Assembly: GCA_019115345.1 (NCBI GenBank)
Contig: DXDV01000191.1
Span: 1-5,494, forward strand
Reading direction: 5' to 3'
Source: Candidatus Intestinimonas stercorigallinarum
Lineage (GTDB): Bacteria; Bacillota; Clostridia; Oscillospirales; Oscillospiraceae
DNA: 5,494 bases
The position numbers and the translations under genes are program-made. Below, one piece after another: positions 5,285 to 5,494 of the stretch; the stretch's first letter is position 1; each line of letters starts with the position of its first letter. Below the pieces are notes generated by a model, which was given only the letters and a program-made list of their open reading frames with translations, did not search any database and was not told the origin of the DNA.

Positions 5285-5494
5285 ATGTTTCGGAAAGCCG
5301 CTGCCGCCGACCTGGACGCCGTGTCGGCCATCTATGAGGCGGTGCTGGACCAGGAGGAGGCCACCGGTTGCCGCTGGACCAACTGGGAACGGGGGGTCTA
5401 CCCCTGCCGGGCCACGGCGGAAAAGGCCCTGAAGGCGGGGACCCTCTACGTGGCGGAGGGGGGCGGGCTGATCTGGGGCTGCGCCAACCTCAAC
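5285..5494 (+). CDS. GNAT-family N-acetyltransferase (partial, N-terminal 70 aa)
   Basis: Cytosolic enzyme expected to transfer an acetyl group from acetyl-CoA to an amine; the substrate cannot be told. The frame is open to the right edge and covers about the first half of a usual 150-170-residue protein. MFRKAAAADLDAVSAIYEAV is the typical first strand and helix of GNAT proteins. WERGVYPCRATAEKAL (35-50) followed by TLYVAEGGGLIWGCANLN (53-70) matches a common clostridial subgroup (W-x-R-G-V-Y-P-x-x-x-T-A-x-x-A-L, then the beta-strand pair leading to the acetyl-CoA site, here still missing). ATG at 5285 is preferred over ATG at 5279 because GGGAG (5272-5276) is 8 bases before the former and only 2 before the latter. 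It is expressed from its own promoter, divergently from the HD gene. Confidence 0.85.
   Translation, partial: MFRKAAAADLDAVSAIYEAVLDQEEATGCRWTNWERGVYPCRATAEKALKAGTLYVAEGGGLIWGCANLN

Noticed and set aside
5176..5331. Longer start for the HD-domain gene (52 more residues)
   Set aside because: It would read through the divergent promoter and the start of the acetyltransferase gene; the ATG at 5175 has its own AAAGGAG site.
4543..5337. Plus-strand open frame antisense to the HD-domain gene
   Set aside because: Gly/Val/His-rich composition, no domain, and the opposite strand carries an intact HD motif set with a good ribosome binding site.

Overview
The window looks like chromosomal DNA from a GC-rich, low-motility-type gut Firmicute of the Oscillospiraceae/clostridial cluster IV kind. 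This is inference: the DNA is visibly GC-rich, codons favour G or C in the third position, nearly every gene has a strong AGGAGG-type ribosome binding site, and the gene families (BlaI/M56 pair, clostridial MATE pump, Cys-anchored lipoproteins) suit that group. No RNA gene, insertion sequence or CRISPR array was seen. Apart from a partial acetyltransferase at the right edge, all genes lie on the minus strand.

Right part (about 4440-5494): a divergent pair shares a 109-bp intergenic region. A GNAT acetyltransferase runs rightward off the window from a clear TTGTCT-N17-TATAAT promoter. An HD-domain phosphohydrolase runs leftward and is followed, across a 77-bp gap with competing hairpins, by a MATE-family efflux transporter. 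The transporter ends at a strong 14-bp-stem hairpin (3016-3047), which closes that transcription unit.

Left part (1-2990): a four-gene operon of BlaI/MecI type. It starts from a sigma-A-like promoter (TTGACT-N17-TAGTAT) carrying two near-identical operator-like dyads 32 bp apart, one over the -10 element and one just after the expected start of transcription. The order is: BlaI-like repressor; 293-aa predicted lipoprotein with a D-x-D-x-D-G loop; 492-aa predicted lipoprotein; then the first 23 codons of what is most likely an M56/BlaR1-type membrane metalloprotease, cut by the window edge. The genes are tightly packed (a 4-bp ATGA overlap, an SD that overlaps a stop codon), so co-expression is very likely.

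The main point of interest is that the usual two-gene BlaI-BlaR1 switch has two anchored extracellular proteins placed between repressor and protease. Both start with the same 56-residue anchor module (40/56 identical residues; 52/55 identical bases in its core), which resembles the membrane tail of clostridial M56 proteins, followed by unrelated outer domains. A plausible reading, not shown here, is an autoregulated cell-surface sensing operon in which swappable sensor domains work with the M56 protease to release the BlaI-like repressor.
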